From assembly GCA_001768325.1 (NCBI GenBank), contig MENQ01000026.1, positions 1 to 43,411 on the forward strand: a stretch of DNA of 43,411 nt, written 5' to 3'. Made by a program: the position numbers and the translations under genes. The stretch's first letter is position 1. Each line of letters begins with the position of its first letter. A model generated the notes under the pieces. It worked only from the letters and a program-made list of their open reading frames with translations, had not been told where the DNA came from and did not search any database. Positions 31,251-42,185 of this stretch are shown here, piece after piece. The DNA comes from Bacteroidetes bacterium GWC2_46_850. GTDB lineage: Bacteria; Bacteroidota; Bacteroidia; Bacteroidales; Dysgonomonadaceae.

Positions 31251-33311
31251 TTATTTGGCTAACGCATGCAATGCCTCCCTGGTAGCGTTCAGCAACGGAT
31301 CAATGGAGATGGGTGATCCCACCCCGTTTTTCATCCAGAGCTGAGGAATGATACGCCCTTGTGTGAACATCCGGTCGATCTCCATCGCCATATTCTTTCC
31401 CCTCACCTGCTGTTCAATCTGGAAGGCAATCAGGTGACCCATCGGGTAGTTGGGCAGATAGAGCGGATAATCGATCATATGCGAGTAGATGCCCAGCAGC
31501 ATCTCATCCTTGCCCCCTAGCACATCGGCGTAGTAGCTGTTCCAGACCTCTTTCGCAATACGGATCACCGCCTCCTTCAGCTGAGCCGGTGTGGCATCGG
31601 GATGGGCATAGAGCCACTCCCACACCTGAATGTCGACAAGGGAGACACCCATGATCTCGTAACTCGACCAAAAGTTGTCCAGTGCCAGGTAATATGCATC
31701 TTCGGGATTGGGGTTCTTCAATCCCAGCAGTTCCATATCCCGTTTCTGGAAGAGGAACGCCACAGCTTCGGTGAAAGCGGTATTGGGTACACCGTTCAGC
31801 ATATAATAATCGACGTCGTTCATGGTGATGGTCTGTTCCACGTTGTGTCCAAACTCATGCACGGCAATGTTGTAACCTTTGTAATCCATGCCTCCTGCAC
31901 CTATGCGGGTGCGAAGTCGGGCCACATCGTTGCGCATCTCTGCACCCCAGGCATGGCCGGCACCACGGGAGTTGTCGACGGTGATCAATGCGGTGATCTC
32001 TTTTGCCTTCTCCGGATTCCATCCAAGCTTCACCAGGATATTGGGGAGATCTCGCTCCACGGCCTGCGCATCAGGATATTTCTTGGAGGTGATGGCAGTC
32101 AGCTCCTCTTCGGGTATTCCTCCTCCGGCACGAAAACCGTTGTACCAGATATCGAAAGGCTCCAGTTCACGACCCAGCCGTGAAGAGATAAAGGTGGCCA
32201 CCTCCTTCACCTGCGGTGAGGAGAGCAACCCTTTGAAAAGTTCCTCCACATCCTTCTGCGGCACCTCCATGGTGCCATCAAAAGCGCGAGCAAGCTGGGT
32301 GGGATAATGGGGAGAGTATGCATCGAGCATGCGCATCGCCTGAAAATTCTTCAGAAACACCTCGTAACGACGGGTATCTTCGGGAGTAGCGGCGATTGTT
32401 TTGCCATTTTCCGTCAGCTCATTGGTTCCCGGATTCCAGGTATGGCTGTCGCTGTTGATCACCTGGAGAGGGAGGGACTGATCTACGATGCGTTGCATCA
32501 CCTTATAAATCATTCGCTGCTTCTCAAGTCCTTTTTCGCCGGTAGCGTAATTCGACTTCAGTTCATCACGCAGGCCCCAGTGGGAGATCAGTTTCATGTC
32601 ATCGGGAAACAGCTGTTCCCCCTGTTCGTTGCGCAGTTTGCCCATGAAGATATTGTAATCGGAGATATAGGCATCGGCTTCGGTCACCGTGCGCGAGATA
32701 TCCTGCTGGATCGCTGCCGGCACACGAGAGATAAAACGATCACCCATGCGGGCATAGGCCCACTCCTCACGGCTCCACTGCTCACCCAACTGGGTCTTCT
32801 CCTCGAGTGAGTAGAAGGGGAAGTTGAGCGCCGTGAGAAAAGCGATCTTGTTGTTATACAAGTCGTCGGTGAGGTGGGCAGAGGCATTGTAACTACCAAA
32901 CTGCATATCCACCGGCGTGATATCGGGTCCCACAAGTTGCAACGGCGCTTTCAGCTCCACATCCATCTTGTGATAATAGCCGCCGATCACTTCAAAATTG
33001 CGTTCCAGGGTAGCAAAGAGCGATGCAAGTCCTGCTTCGTCGGCTACGAAAGAGGTGGCGCAGAACTGAGCAAAAACATCGGCTGTGCCATCCTGCTCCT
33101 GCCAGAGGGCAGTCACCTGCTTTACACCGCGTTCAATGCGGAAGGTGTGATCCTCGCCCAGTGAATCCTTCAATTGTGCGATCACTTCATTTACTCGACT
33201 GTTGGGAATGAACGTTGCTGTTTGCATACTGTCTTTTCGCTCTTGTTGGTTTACACATGCCGTCAGCAGGGTCATCACCAGGGTAACGGCAAAAAAAAGA
33301 TATCTCTTCAT
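31251..33311 (-). CDS. Secreted zinc metallopeptidase lipoprotein (HEFGH motif)
   Basis: 686 aa. A lipoprotein signal (MKRYLFFAVTLVMTLLTAC, Cys19) is followed by a large helical protein. The zinc motif AVHEFGHNVEQ is at about residue 485, with a downstream TAFTEAVAFLFQ that can supply the third ligand Glu, a gluzincin arrangement. M3-like or a related family is likely but not certain. Probably periplasmic, degrading oligopeptides. Monocistronic. Confidence 0.8.
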   Translation of the reverse strand: MKRYLFFAVTLVMTLLTACVNQQERKDSMQTATFIPNSRVNEVIAQLKDSLGEDHTFRIERGVKQVTALWQEQDGTADVFAQFCATSFVADEAGLASLFATLERNFEVIGGYYHKMDVELKAPLQLVGPDITPVDMQFGSYNASAHLTDDLYNNKIAFLTALNFPFYSLEEKTQLGEQWSREEWAYARMGDRFISRVPAAIQQDISRTVTEADAYISDYNIFMGKLRNEQGEQLFPDDMKLISHWGLRDELKSNYATGEKGLEKQRMIYKVMQRIVDQSLPLQVINSDSHTWNPGTNELTENGKTIAATPEDTRRYEVFLKNFQAMRMLDAYSPHYPTQLARAFDGTMEVPQKDVEELFKGLLSSPQVKEVATFISSRLGRELEPFDIWYNGFRAGGGIPEEELTAITSKKYPDAQAVERDLPNILVKLGWNPEKAKEITALITVDNSRGAGHAWGAEMRNDVARLRTRIGAGGMDYKGYNIAVHEFGHNVEQTITMNDVDYYMLNGVPNTAFTEAVAFLFQKRDMELLGLKNPNPEDAYYLALDNFWSSYEIMGVSLVDIQVWEWLYAHPDATPAQLKEAVIRIAKEVWNSYYADVLGGKDEMLLGIYSHMIDYPLYLPNYPMGHLIAFQIEQQVRGKNMAMEIDRMFTQGRIIPQLWMKNGVGSPISIDPLLNATREALHALAK

Positions 33312-33509
33312 GTGACTGATTATTAAAATTGCAATTAATCACGTTTTACAGGCAACCGGACTGCCGGACAAATTTAGCAGTTTTTTATTAAAAATGCATC
33401 ATCCTGAATGGCAAACATTTTGGGCATCGGATACGTTACATTACTTCGGTAGTACGTTCATACCGGCAGGGTTCTCAAAGACCACGAATTTAATTCAAAA
33501 AATATCACG

Positions 33510-34466
33510 ATGAAGCAACTTATTTTAATATCTGCACTTTTTACCTTCCTCATTCTCTCCGGAAAAACGACAGGCACTGAGAGAAAAAGCTCGGAGAAGC
33601 AAATTGAAAACAACAGAGAAACAAGAAATAACATGGACGAACAGCGTGATATTGTTGCAGAAAATGCAAAGATAGAGAAAGTGGGTTCCGGTTATTCCTT
33701 CACCGAAGGACCGGCCGTAAATTCAGAGGGAATAGTTTATTTTACCGACCAGCCCAACGACCGCATTTACCGGTGGGATGAAAAGGAGGGCATCTCTCTC
33801 TGGCTGGAAGGAACCGGCAGATCCAATGGAATGTATTTTGATCACAATGATCAGCTTATTGCGTGCGCCGACCTAAACAACAGGATTGTACACTTTGACG
33901 AGGATAAAAAAATGCATATCCTATTTGAGAAATATAAAGGCACCCACCTGAACGGTCCAAATGATCTATGGATTGCTCCCGACGGAGGCATCTATTTTAC
34001 CGATCCCTATTATCACAGAAACTACTGGCAGGAGGGACACACCGAGTCGCAGGATACCCGCGGAGTGTACTACCTTTCTCCTGAAAAGAAAATAACCCGC
34101 GTTATCGATGATTACGTGCAACCCAACGGGCTGGTAGGTACGCCCAATGGAAGAACATTGTACGTAGCAGATATCAATGACGGCAAAATATGGAAATATG
34201 ATATCGAGGCCGATGGAATCCTCACGAACAAAGCCTTTTTCGCCCCGAAAGGATCGGACGGCATGACGATTGATGAGCGGGGAAATGTTTACCTGACAAT
34301 GGGTAAAGTATGGGTCTACTCTCCCCAAGGTGAATTAATTCATGAAATTGAGGTGCCCGAGAGCCCGTCGAACATCTGTTTTGGGGGTAAAGAGAAGAAG
34401 ACGCTGTTCATCACTGCACGCACATCGGTCTACACCCTTGCCATGAATGTAAAAGGAGTAGATTGA
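33510..34466 (+). CDS. SMP-30/gluconolactonase-like beta-propeller protein, exported
   Basis: 318 aa. An N-terminal hydrophobic signal (MKQLILISALFTFLILSG) is followed by a polar linker and a six-bladed propeller. Metal-site signatures are SFTEGPAVNSEG (Glu), LNGPNDLWIAPDGGIYFTD (Asn) and YVADINDGKIW (Asp). It probably hydrolyses a sugar lactone in the periplasm; the substrate is unknown. Own transcription unit. Confidence 0.85.
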   Translation: MKQLILISALFTFLILSGKTTGTERKSSEKQIENNRETRNNMDEQRDIVAENAKIEKVGSGYSFTEGPAVNSEGIVYFTDQPNDRIYRWDEKEGISLWLEGTGRSNGMYFDHNDQLIACADLNNRIVHFDEDKKMHILFEKYKGTHLNGPNDLWIAPDGGIYFTDPYYHRNYWQEGHTESQDTRGVYYLSPEKKITRVIDDYVQPNGLVGTPNGRTLYVADINDGKIWKYDIEADGILTNKAFFAPKGSDGMTIDERGNVYLTMGKVWVYSPQGELIHEIEVPESPSNICFGGKEKKTLFITARTSVYTLAMNVKGVD

Positions 34467-34545
34467 GATCCCTGAGCCCAATTTTTCGCTATTTTTTTTG
34501 TAAGTTTGTCGAAGACGCTAATTTGTAAATCATAAGAATATCGAC

Positions 34546-35919
34546 ATGAACGAAATCAACAATTATGTAAAAACCCACGAGAAACGTTTTCTGGAGGAAC
34601 TTTTCGAACTCATCCGCATCCCATCCATCTCATCACTCCCGGCACACAAGCCCGATATGTACCGTGCCGCAGAGAAGTGGAAAGAGATTTTACTGGCCGC
34701 CGGCGCCGACAAGGCAGAGGTAATGGAAACAGCCGGGAATCCGGTTACCTATGGCGAAAAGATCATCAATTCCAAAGCACCCACCGTCATGGTATACGCC
34801 CATATGGATGTGATGCCGGTAGATCCGCTTGATCTTTGGAACACAGACCCCTTCGAGCCGGTGGTGAAAGACGGGAAGATCTGGGCCCGCGGCGCGGATG
34901 ACGACAAAGGACAATCGTTCATGCATGCAAAAGCATTTGAGTACCTGGTGCAGTCGGGGAAACTAAAATGCAACGTGAAATTTCTGATTGAAGGCGAAGA
35001 GGAGGTAGGCTCCCCCAGCCTGCCGGAGTTCTGTGCAAAGCACAAAGAGATGCTTCAGGCTGATATTATTCTGGTGTCCGACACCTCGATGATCGCACCC
35101 GATGTTCCTTCCATTACCACCGGACTGCGGGGCCTGGCCTACTGGCAGGTAGAGGTAACAGGACCGGACGTCGACCTGCATTCCGGCCTGTTTGGCGGCG
35201 CAGTGGCCAATCCCATCAACGTACTGTCGAAGATGATCGCGCAGACGATGGGCGAGGACGGAAAGATCCTGATTCCCGGCTTCTACGACGATGTGGTGGA
35301 GGTCTCCGATAAGGAGCGGGCGTTGATGGCCAGAGCACCTTTCTCTCTGGAAGCATACAAGAAATCACTGAACATCGAGGAGGTCTCCGGGGAGAAAGGC
35401 TACACCACCAATGAACGTACGGGTATCAGACCCACCTTCGACGTATGCGGTATCTGGGGTGGTTATACCGGTGAGGGTGCCAAAACGGTACTGCCATCGA
35501 AGGCCTATGCAAAGATCAGCACCCGACTTGTTCCCAACCAGGATCACAAAAAGATTGAGAAGATCTTTGTCGATTATTTTGAATCGATTGCCCCCAAATC
35601 GGTGAAAGTGAATGTGGAGTACCTCCATGGTGGTCCCTCTTATGTCTGCCCCATCGATCTTCCGGCCTACAAAGCAGCAGAAAAAGCCTACAAAGAGATA
35701 TATGGCAAGGAGCCCGTACCTGTAAGGTCTGGTGGCAGCATTCCCATTATCGCTACCTTCGAGGAGGTACTGGGCACCAAGTCGGTGTTGATGGGCTTCG
35801 GGTTGGGATCGGATGCCATTCACTCACCGAATGAAAATTTCCCGCTGGAGCAGTTCTTCAATGGCATCCGGACTATTCCGCTCTTCTATAAGTATTTCGC
35901 CGAAGAGATGACAAAATAA
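34546..35919 (+). CDS. M20-family dipeptidase/metallopeptidase
   Basis: 457 aa. Zinc-ligand motifs: VYAHMDVMPVDP, WARGADDDKGQ, EGEEEVGSP, VSDTSMIAPD and GLGSDAIHSPNE. The lid domain (DLHSGLFGGAVANP) is present, as in CNDP/PepV-like dipeptidases. Cytosolic, no signal. It would release amino acids from di- or tripeptides, which fits a peptide fermenter. Confidence 0.9.
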   Translation: MNEINNYVKTHEKRFLEELFELIRIPSISSLPAHKPDMYRAAEKWKEILLAAGADKAEVMETAGNPVTYGEKIINSKAPTVMVYAHMDVMPVDPLDLWNTDPFEPVVKDGKIWARGADDDKGQSFMHAKAFEYLVQSGKLKCNVKFLIEGEEEVGSPSLPEFCAKHKEMLQADIILVSDTSMIAPDVPSITTGLRGLAYWQVEVTGPDVDLHSGLFGGAVANPINVLSKMIAQTMGEDGKILIPGFYDDVVEVSDKERALMARAPFSLEAYKKSLNIEEVSGEKGYTTNERTGIRPTFDVCGIWGGYTGEGAKTVLPSKAYAKISTRLVPNQDHKKIEKIFVDYFESIAPKSVKVNVEYLHGGPSYVCPIDLPAYKAAEKAYKEIYGKEPVPVRSGGSIPIIATFEEVLGTKSVLMGFGLGSDAIHSPNENFPLEQFFNGIRTIPLFYKYFAEEMTK

Positions 35920-35980
35920 ATGAACCAGACAGGTTACCGGCTGTTTAATAGTTGTAAGGGTACAATTAAAAAAAGGAAGC

Positions 35981-36286
35981 ATGAAAACCTATACAACATT
36001 GTTTGAAGCGATCAACGATCTGGCTAAAAGGGGTTATACCACCAACTTCAATATAGAGAGCGATTGCATCGTATGTGCTGAAAATATGATCCGGCTTCGT
36101 CCGGATGAGTTTCAGATCGACGAGATTCATCGATTTCAGGAGATGTCGGACCTCGACAACGAAAGCATCCTTTATGCCATTTCCTCGTCGCAAAACAATA
36201 TGAAAGGATTGTTGGTGAATGCCTATGGCATCTATTCAGAGACAGCGACTACCGAGTTGGTTGAAAAACTCTCGGGACAAAAGTAA
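35981..36286 (+). CDS. Small conserved hypothetical protein of Bacteroidota
   Basis: 101 aa, acidic, mixed alpha/beta (TLFEAINDLAKRGYTTNFNI, then FQIDEIHRFQEMSDLDNESI). Resembles short Bacteroidota proteins sometimes labelled phosphoribosylpyrophosphate synthetase, a label with no visible PRPP motif here. Function unknown. 61 nt after the dipeptidase gene on the same strand. Confidence 0.75.
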   Translation: MKTYTTLFEAINDLAKRGYTTNFNIESDCIVCAENMIRLRPDEFQIDEIHRFQEMSDLDNESILYAISSSQNNMKGLLVNAYGIYSETATTELVEKLSGQK

Positions 36287-36324
36287 GAGACCTCCAGTGA
36301 GGTGAATGGCATAATTTCTCCGGA

Positions 36325-37485
36325 TCAGCAGATTTGGACATAAGCCATGTAACGGGTATCCGATGTAACGGGAGTAAGCGGCTGGTAGCCGGAAATTATT
36401 TTTCCATCTGCTACTTCAAACGGCAACTCCCGTTGCATCTTCCCATGAAAAAGTTTTGCACTTCCCGGTTTTTTAAAATAATCCACCACGAATTTACCCT
36501 CCGCACCGGGTTTCATGTACCTGTCATGGAAGATGCGTGCCACCATCCCCATATTCATCCGCATGTTGATCTCCACACAAGGCTGAATCCTGTATCCCCC
36601 ATCCGTTTCACATACCATCATGTCCACACCGGCGTAACCGGTATATAAAGTGAAATAGAGGGCAAGCTTTTGTATAAGTGACTCACGTAATCCATCCAGC
36701 AAGCCTGTCGGACAATATGCCGCCAGCCTTTCCACTATCTTCCGATCTGAGAGCAGTTCATTCCCGGCATAAGCACCCGAAGCAGCAGAACGAAACAGGG
36801 AGTAACCGGCAAATTGCACCTTTCCCTTCTGCAGATAAAACTCCATGGCAAAATCCTTCACTTTGCGTAACACAGGCTCTGCGACCACCCCTCCCTGTTC
36901 ATGAATTACTCTGCGGCACCAATCTGTTTGCTTGTCGGTAATCCCGCCTAATATCCATACCAACCCTTTGCCACTCCCGGAAACGGGCATCTTCAACACT
37001 TTATCACCCGGCGTAGATTGCAAAAATTCAAGAAGTTCATCAAGCCGGATAAAATAGTGCGATTCCCCGCAAAAATTCTTTTCTTCTTCCTTCAGCTCCT
37101 GCAACAATCGGACCGCATTTTTACGATTGGCATACTCCTTCAGTAGCCCAAGCTCCTCCATTAGAGGAATCTGATGCTCACCGGCACCCAATGACATCAT
37201 CTTCTTTCTCAACATCGGGTTCCAACCCCAGGGAGTAATCTGTTCACCCTGGCGCAAGGCAATCTCCTGAGAGGGAATCATTTCAGCTGTGATGGGAAGC
37301 AGGCTTTTTACGGAATCCAAAAACGATCGGTTCACTTCCCCCTCCGCAATCACTGCGTCACCATCTCCATACCATACAGGCAACAAAGCCAGATCCTCCG
37401 CCATTTTCATGGCTGAAGCAGGCGGGGTGTAGTTGGGAGCGAAGTTTGCCAGGGCAAGATCGTGCCAGGGATTGAATAGAAGCAT
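36325..37485 (-). CDS. ATP-grasp-like protein of unknown substrate, coupled to buk
   Basis: 386 aa. A glycine-rich ATP-binding stretch (LKMPVSGSGKGLVWI) and a C-terminal metal/ligand motif (QPCVEINMRMNMGMV) suggest an ATP-grasp fold; the N-terminus (NPWHDLALANFAPNYTPPA) is distinctive. The buk stop codon ends directly at its ATG (no gap), so it is co-expressed with butyrate kinase. The role is unknown; a carboxylate-amine ligase reaction is possible. Confidence 0.7.
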   Translation of the reverse strand: MLLFNPWHDLALANFAPNYTPPASAMKMAEDLALLPVWYGDGDAVIAEGEVNRSFLDSVKSLLPITAEMIPSQEIALRQGEQITPWGWNPMLRKKMMSLGAGEHQIPLMEELGLLKEYANRKNAVRLLQELKEEEKNFCGESHYFIRLDELLEFLQSTPGDKVLKMPVSGSGKGLVWILGGITDKQTDWCRRVIHEQGGVVAEPVLRKVKDFAMEFYLQKGKVQFAGYSLFRSAASGAYAGNELLSDRKIVERLAAYCPTGLLDGLRESLIQKLALYFTLYTGYAGVDMMVCETDGGYRIQPCVEINMRMNMGMVARIFHDRYMKPGAEGKFVVDYFKKPGSAKLFHGKMQRELPFEVADGKIISGYQPLTPVTSDTRYMAYVQIC

Positions 37486-38565
37486 CTATTTGTATTCTTT
37501 GATCTCAATTTCACCATTGAGGGCGAGGAGTGCATTCTCGGCCAGAGCACCCATTTCGTCCTGCCCGGGATACACGTATACCGGCGCAATGCGATATACT
37601 CTTTCAATGATCATGTTGCAGAACCACTTGCTGTTGGCTATGCCTCCGGTGATCAGGATGCCGTCAACCACACCTTTTAGCACGGTAGCCATCGCGCCGA
37701 TCTCCTTTGCCACCTGATAAGCCATCGCCTCCATCACCCGCAGGTATTTCTCATCGCCATCCTTCGCTTCCCGCTCCGCCACGTAAGCATCATTGGTTCC
37801 CAGGTAAGCCATCATACCCCCTTTGCCGATAATCATCTCTGCCATCTTTTCGTAGCTGTAAAGGCCACTGAAGGCGACTTTCAGCAGTTGTCCCACAGGC
37901 AGTGACCCGGAACGCTCGGGAGAAAAGGGACCGTCGCCATCCAATCCCTGATTCACATCAACCACCTTTCCTTTTTGATGGGCGCCCACGGTGATGCCAC
38001 CGCCCAGATGCACCACAATAAGATTGAGATCCTCATATTTTTTCATGATCGACTTGGCGTGTGAGCGAGCAATTGCCTTTTGATTCAAGGCATGAAAGAT
38101 GGACCTTCTCTCAAAGAGCGGATGACCGGAATATCTTGCCAGCGGCTGCAATTCATCCACCACCACCGGGTCGGCAATAAAAGCGTCGGCCGAGGGTAAC
38201 ATCTTTGCAATGTCGTGTGCGATCAGTGCTCCCAGATTGCTGGCATGCTCACCCCGTTTGCATTCCAGAAGATCTTTCCGCATTGTTTCATTCACCCGAT
38301 AAACACCCGATGCGATCGGCTTTACCAGTCCGCCACGACCGATCACCGCATCGATGGTTTCCACAGGGACGTCGGCACTTTTCAGCTCCTCATAGATGAT
38401 GTTCTTCCGGTATTCATACTGATCGGTGATCTTCTCGAATTTTCGCAACAGTTCGGGTGCATGCTTGATGGTTTTCAGAAAGATCACTTTCTCCTGCTGG
38501 TAGATGGCGATCTTCGTCGACGTGGAGCCGGGATTAATGACCAGAATGCGTGTATTTGTTCCCAT
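37486..38565 (-). CDS. buk: Butyrate kinase
   Basis: 359 aa, acetokinase family. N-terminal INPGSTSTKIAIYQ, DAVIGRGG, LIVVHLGGGITVGAH and GILITGGIANS are characteristic of Buk. It converts butyryl phosphate (or branched-chain acyl phosphate) and ADP to the acid and ATP. It follows the phosphotransacylase gene by ~90 nt. Confidence 0.93.
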   Translation of the reverse strand: MGTNTRILVINPGSTSTKIAIYQQEKVIFLKTIKHAPELLRKFEKITDQYEYRKNIIYEELKSADVPVETIDAVIGRGGLVKPIASGVYRVNETMRKDLLECKRGEHASNLGALIAHDIAKMLPSADAFIADPVVVDELQPLARYSGHPLFERRSIFHALNQKAIARSHAKSIMKKYEDLNLIVVHLGGGITVGAHQKGKVVDVNQGLDGDGPFSPERSGSLPVGQLLKVAFSGLYSYEKMAEMIIGKGGMMAYLGTNDAYVAEREAKDGDEKYLRVMEAMAYQVAKEIGAMATVLKGVVDGILITGGIANSKWFCNMIIERVYRIAPVYVYPGQDEMGALAENALLALNGEIEIKEYK

Positions 38566-38655
38566 ATATTATACTTATTTTAGATACATGTTGATGCTCA
38601 ATCCGTGGTAATCTCTGCTGGAGTTATTGTTTCCGGAAGTACAGCCGATATTACT

Positions 38656-39555
38656 TTATCTAAGGCAGGCTGCCAGCGCGATGGAGGAAAGCTTACTCCG
38701 TTCATCGTCCGAACGCGAGGTAAGTACGACGGGCACTGCGGCACCCATCACCACAGCGGCTGCTGTTGCACCTCCCAGAAAGTTGAGTGCTTTGTAGAAC
38801 ATGTTTCCTGCTTCGATATCGGGTGCCAGGATGATGTCACAGTCGCCGGCCACTTCACTCACGATACCTTTGTTCCTTGCTGCTACTGCATTCACTGCTA
38901 TATCTATCGCGAAAGGGCCGTCTACGATACATCCTTCTATCATTCCTTCCAGGTTCATTTGTTTCAATTGAGCGGCGTGTAATGTAGCCTCCATTTTCAG
39001 GTTCACCTTCTCCACCGAAGCAGCCACAGCTACTTTGGGGTTTTCTATACCCAAAGAGTGACAGGCACTGACTGCATTTTGGATGATCTGTACCTTCTCC
39101 TCCAGATTTGGTGCAATGTTCATCGCCACATCGGTTACACAGAATATTTTGTGGTAGTAGGGTGATTGAAAGAATGCCACGTGACTTAACAATTGCGCTG
39201 TGCGCAGCCCTTCCTCCCTGTCGAGTACCGCTTTCAGCAGATCACCCGTTGCCACACGGCCTTTCATCAGAATATCGGCCTCCCCTGTCCTTATCTTGGA
39301 TACAGCAATCCGAGCGGAGGATGCCGCATCGCCATCGTGATCCACAATGCCGATCCCTGCCAGACTAAAACCGATGGTCTGTGCTATTTCCTCAATTTCA
39401 GACCTCTTGCCAATCAGCAGAGGATGCACAATTCCCTGTCGGGTAGCCAGCTGTAGTGCCTCCAGTACATGCCGGTCCTCAGCGGCAGCAACCGCCACGG
39501 TATACCGCTGTCTGTTCCTGGCTCGCTCAATCAGTTCATGTAAATCACGGATCAT
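38656..39555 (-). CDS. ptb: Phosphate butyryltransferase
   Basis: 299 aa of the phosphate acetyl/butyryl transferase family (LLIGKRSEIEEIA, DILMKGRVATGDLLKAVL, DIILAPDIEAGNMFYKAL, VPVVLTSRSDDE). Makes the acyl phosphate that Buk uses for ATP. With buk it yields ATP from butyryl- or isobutyryl/isovaleryl-CoA in amino-acid fermentation. Confidence 0.93.
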   Translation of the reverse strand: MIRDLHELIERARNRQRYTVAVAAAEDRHVLEALQLATRQGIVHPLLIGKRSEIEEIAQTIGFSLAGIGIVDHDGDAASSARIAVSKIRTGEADILMKGRVATGDLLKAVLDREEGLRTAQLLSHVAFFQSPYYHKIFCVTDVAMNIAPNLEEKVQIIQNAVSACHSLGIENPKVAVAASVEKVNLKMEATLHAAQLKQMNLEGMIEGCIVDGPFAIDIAVNAVAARNKGIVSEVAGDCDIILAPDIEAGNMFYKALNFLGGATAAAVVMGAAVPVVLTSRSDDERSKLSSIALAACLR

Positions 39556-39666
39556 CTTATCTGTTATTTTGAAACTTTTCCCTTACAAAAGAACAAAATT
39601 TATTGCAGATTACGACAATTTAAGGGCATCATTTTGACATAAAGTCTTAAGTTTGCACATTAAAAA

Positions 39667-39699
39667 AGGCACCTACCGGAATAAACCGATAAGTGCCTG
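39667..39699 (-). terminator. Terminator of tRNA-Gly
   Basis: On the minus strand AGGCACTTATCGG and CCGGTAGGTGCCT pair over 13 bp with G-U pairs, followed by TTTTTT. The core closely resembles the tRNA-Lys terminator. Confidence 0.8.
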
Positions 39700-39709
39700 A
39701 TTTGAAGGG

Positions 39710-39782
39710 AGCGGCAAACGAGACTCGAACTCGCGACCCTCAGCTTGGGAAGCTAATGCTCTACCGACTGAGCTATTGCCGC
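39710..39782 (-). tRNA. tRNA-Gly(CCC)
   Basis: 73 nt on the minus strand. Acceptor GCGGCAA pairs with TTGCCGC, discriminator T. The anticodon arm TTAGC-TTCCCAA-GCTGA gives anticodon CCC. T arm GTTCGAGTC. A TACTTTTG -7 box lies upstream (39794-39801). Confidence 0.95.
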
Positions 39783-39919
39783 AAAAACTTATGCAAAAGT
39801 AAATATTTTTCGGTTAAACGTATCCTTTCACCGGTTTATTTTTCTTAGAAACAGCTTATTTTGTCATATAGGAAGCAAACTTATTCAATTTGTCAGAATC
39901 AAAAAGAAATAACCGTTAA

Positions 39920-41377
<1,458 letters not shown>

Positions 41378-41466
41378 AAAGGTCGTAGGCTGGAAATCAT
41401 AGTGGGAAAAGTGGATGTCAACGAAAAAGAAAAATAAGGCTATTCGGTTAATAGAAAAAAATTATT

Positions 41467-41474
41467 TATCTTTG
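41467..41474 (+). promoter_or_regulatory. -7 promoter element of tRNA-Pro
   Basis: TATCTTTG, 15 nt before the mature tRNA; a TTCG at 41443-41446 may be the -33 element. Confidence 0.55.
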
Positions 41475-41489
41475 CAGCCACAAATTAAT

Positions 41490-41563
41490 CGGGATGTAGC
41501 ACAGTTGGCTAGCGCGCCACGTTCGGGACGTGGAGGTCGGGTGTTCGAGTCACCTCATCCCGA
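41490..41563 (+). tRNA. tRNA-Pro(CGG)
   Basis: 74 nt. Acceptor CGGGATG pairs with CATCCCG, discriminator A. The anticodon arm CCACG-TTCGGGA-CGTGG gives anticodon CGG. T arm GTTCGAGTC. CCA not encoded. Confidence 0.95.
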
Positions 41564-41564
41564 C

Positions 41565-41595
41565 AAAAAAAGGCTGGAGACCCAGCCTTTTTTTT
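41565..41595. terminator. Bidirectional terminator between tRNA-Pro and lrp
   Basis: AGGCTGG-AGA-CCCAGCCT flanked by A-run and T-run, so it can stop transcription from both converging genes. Confidence 0.8.
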
Positions 41596-42067
41596 ATTTA
41601 TCAGCACCATCCCTCACAATGGGTATTTCCCGCTTCACGCTCTGACTCAATGAGATCATGGTCTCTGTAGCGACCACCCCCGGTATCTCCTGGATACGGT
41701 TATTTAGCAGGTCCATCAGATGTTCGTTGTCGCGTGCAAAGAGCTTGATCAACAACGTATAGGGACCGGTGGTAAAATGACACTCCGTAACTTCGGGGAT
41801 TTTATCGAATTCGGGAATTACATTTTTGTACATGGAGCCTTTCTCCAGTTTTACACCGATGTAAGCACTGGATGCATAACCAAGCACCTTGGGGTTTACA
41901 TGATACCCGGAGCCTGTGATCACGTCGTTTTCGATCATTCGCTGCACACGCTGATGAATGGCGGCACGTGAAACCCCACACTGTTCGGCTACATCCCGGA
42001 AAGGGATACGGGCATTTTGTGAAATAATCTCCAGAATCTGTCTGTCCAGTTTGTCAATTTTCTCCAT
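41594..42067 (-). CDS. Lrp/AsnC family transcriptional regulator
   Basis: 157 aa. The N-terminal HTH (LDRQILEIISQNARIPFRDV, CGVSRAAIHQRVQRM) is followed by a RAM/AsnC ligand domain. It likely senses an amino acid and, being near tpl and ptb-buk, could regulate amino-acid catabolism; this is inference. A palindrome lies ~65 bp upstream of the start. Confidence 0.9.
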   Translation of the reverse strand: MEKIDKLDRQILEIISQNARIPFRDVAEQCGVSRAAIHQRVQRMIENDVITGSGYHVNPKVLGYASSAYIGVKLEKGSMYKNVIPEFDKIPEVTECHFTTGPYTLLIKLFARDNEHLMDLLNNRIQEIPGVVATETMISLSQSVKREIPIVRDGADK

Positions 42068-42131
42068 GGAACTTTCTCTTTATAATGGTTACAAAAGTAA
42101 TAAAAATCTACCATATCATGACAATTTGGAA

Positions 42132-42152
42132 CAATTATTTTGGCAATAATTG
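42132..42152. promoter_or_regulatory. Candidate Lrp-type palindrome upstream of lrp
   Basis: CAATTATT (42132-42139), TTGGC spacer, AATAATTG (42145-42152), an 8-bp perfect palindrome in AT-rich DNA upstream of the regulator's own gene. A hairpin GGTTTTCGGGT/ACCCGAAACC at 42152-42181 follows and may terminate ispD transcription, although it lacks a good U-tract. Confidence 0.35.
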
Positions 42153-42185
42153 GTTTTCGGGTTAGATTTATACCCGAAACCATAA

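Noticed and set aside
35981-36286. Phosphoribosylpyrophosphate synthetase
   Set aside because: Too short (101 aa) and lacks any PRPP-binding motif; such a label would be a propagated misannotation.
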